Source of the DNA: Glandiceps talaboti
Lineage: Eukaryota > Hemichordata > Enteropneusta > Spengelidae
Reading direction: 5' to 3'
DNA: 17,500 bases
Assembly (NCBI RefSeq): GCF_964340395.1
Contig: NC_135567.1
Coordinates: forward strand, 6,532,399 to 6,549,898
Part shown: positions 16,191 through 17,500 of the stretch, one piece after another
How the letters are laid out: each line of letters opens with the position of its first letter
Position numbering within the stretch: the stretch's first letter is position 1
Made by a program: the position numbers and the translations under genes
Notes under the pieces: generated by a model
Told to the model about the DNA's origin: nothing
What the model saw: only the letters and a program-made list of their open reading frames with translations
Databases searched by the model: none

Positions 16191-17500
16191 ATAGCAGAAA
16201 TGCTAAGAAACCCTAAACACATGCATATTGATTCTCTTAAGTTACCAATAATATATATCTTAATGAGGATGTAACTTGCTCGCTCTCTCTCTTCCCAACA
16301 TGTTATCAGTCTTATAAGAATACAACAGTCGTTATAATGCTCTAACAATCTGTGTTTGTGTTATTTATTTATAGCTATCCACAATTAAAACAAGTTTTAC
16401 CATGGAAGTATCACCTACCATTCTAGAATGGTAAACTCCAAACAAATTTGTCTTTACAGATGTCATCTCGATATACATGTGCAATCTTATTGAATATATA
16501 TTTTAATAAGTCATTTGTGATAGTTTTGATTAGAATGGAATTCAATGCAAGGATTACATGTCTTGTTAAAACAATATTACAGAGTTTGTTGCAATACAGA
16601 AATGAATCATTTATACCATTCAGGTATCTCCCCTTATACCTCAATGATAATATTACCTTAACTACCATGCTCATAACTAGTGAAATCTCACAAAGGTGTA
16701 ATAGACCATGTATTTGTTGAGAGACTATAACATGAACCAATATGATGAACTGACAAATCCCATTTTAACATAATTACATTATCATTTCAAATCTAAAAGG
16801 GACAGCACCTCCTTCCCTGAGCTTTACCATCTATTTAGTGTAAATGGGTTTGTATATTGACATACAAATGTAATTATCCAAACACTCCAAAAACTGCCAA
16901 ATGAACCTTCTTCTTTTTTTTCAACATTTTAAAGACTCAAGCATCACAACTACACCAAAGTCAATTGTTCGTCAGTTAACAGTTACACAAGCCAATATCA
17001 AATGTTGAATACAACTTAAATATGTTTACATTCTTCAGATATTTTGTGATGTAATCTAACAGGATTTCACTTACGCTATGTTTTAATTAGACATGATAAC
17101 TGACAAGACTATCTATCATAACATCTCTGTAGACCACAATAACAAAACTATTGGAAAAAAAGTTACAAGTACTGAATACAACTTTTGTCAGAAGAGCAAA
17201 ACACTTCCTTGTTAAATAACCAGAAAGAGTTTTGAAAAGAATCAATATCTGTGACCCTGTCATATTCTTACACAGTTTTATAAGAAAGAGATGACAGTAA
17301 TATATCATCATTTATTTTGTGTACTATATAATACGCTGAACAACATTCATATGATTTTAGATTTTTTTTTTGCAAGGATCAGTTTCAGAAGAATAATATA
17401 TAATCCACTATAAGCGTATACATTAATTTTGACAAATATATCTTGACTAATGATAAAAAAATTATAATATAATGAATGTTCTCTAGCACTTTAGGGGAGG
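16191..17500. other. AT-rich end region, no gene seen
   Basis: Open frames of 74 to 105 codons occur on both strands (for example 16423-16740 minus and 16448-16720 plus), but they overlap one another, show no motif and have no sign of codon selection. The sequence is AT-rich throughout, and apart from an 18-base palindrome at 16416-16433 no repeat or RNA gene was recognised. Confidence 0.55.
16416..16433. promoter_or_regulatory. 18-bp perfect palindrome with heat-shock-element core
   Basis: The bases taccattctagaatggta form a perfect palindrome. Its centre ttctagaa fits two opposed heat-shock-factor half-sites (nTTCnnGAAn). A single pair is below the usual three half-sites, so function is only a possibility. 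Confidence 0.3.

Overview
This window looks like non-coding DNA from an animal genome, most probably a marine invertebrate. The support is AT-rich sequence, (CA)n and (CAGA)n microsatellites, several dispersed repeat families with internal tandem cores, long foldback repeats, a short-interspersed-element tail and a decayed Ty3/gypsy integrase. The AAGGTCA-bearing dispersed repeats remind me of mollusc-like genomes, but I cannot fix the phylum. I recognise no intact host gene, no tRNA or rRNA gene, and nothing bacterial.

Layout. Bases 1-807 are one copy of a direct duplication whose second copy lies at about 8690-9546; each copy carries a long imperfect hairpin element. Bases 725-1535 hold a composite dispersed repeat: about 146-bp tandem core, (CA)n/(CAGA)n microsatellite and a conserved terminus. 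Bases 2410-3240 hold diverged 345-bp repeats with AGGTCA direct repeats. Bases 3497-7287 are the dominant feature: a 17-bp minisatellite of exactly 223 units with no net length change, varying mainly between two unit types (T or A at unit position 13). Inside it a 76-unit block (4364-5655) is followed directly by a near-identical 80-unit block (5656-7015). After AT-rich spacer comes the second duplication copy, which carries a 57-bp SINE-tail insertion absent from the first.

From 10435 there is a G22 run, then five 151-bp tandem repeats (10457-11211), a GC-rich hairpin, and a 2-kb cluster of repeats in both orientations (about 11320-13175) that includes a second copy of the composite element and a Z-DNA-prone tract. 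A foldback element at 14007-14265 precedes a broken Ty3/gypsy integrase (about 14480-15465) that still shows a D,D35E triad. The last 2 kb contain weak direct and inverted repeats and an 18-bp palindrome.

The window is best read as a repeat-dense intergenic or intronic region. The strongest candidate for something new is the 17-bp minisatellite. It has fixed unit length, a two-state variant code, a large internal block duplication, and no stop on the plus strand in the consensus unit, so long ORFs arise in all three plus frames.
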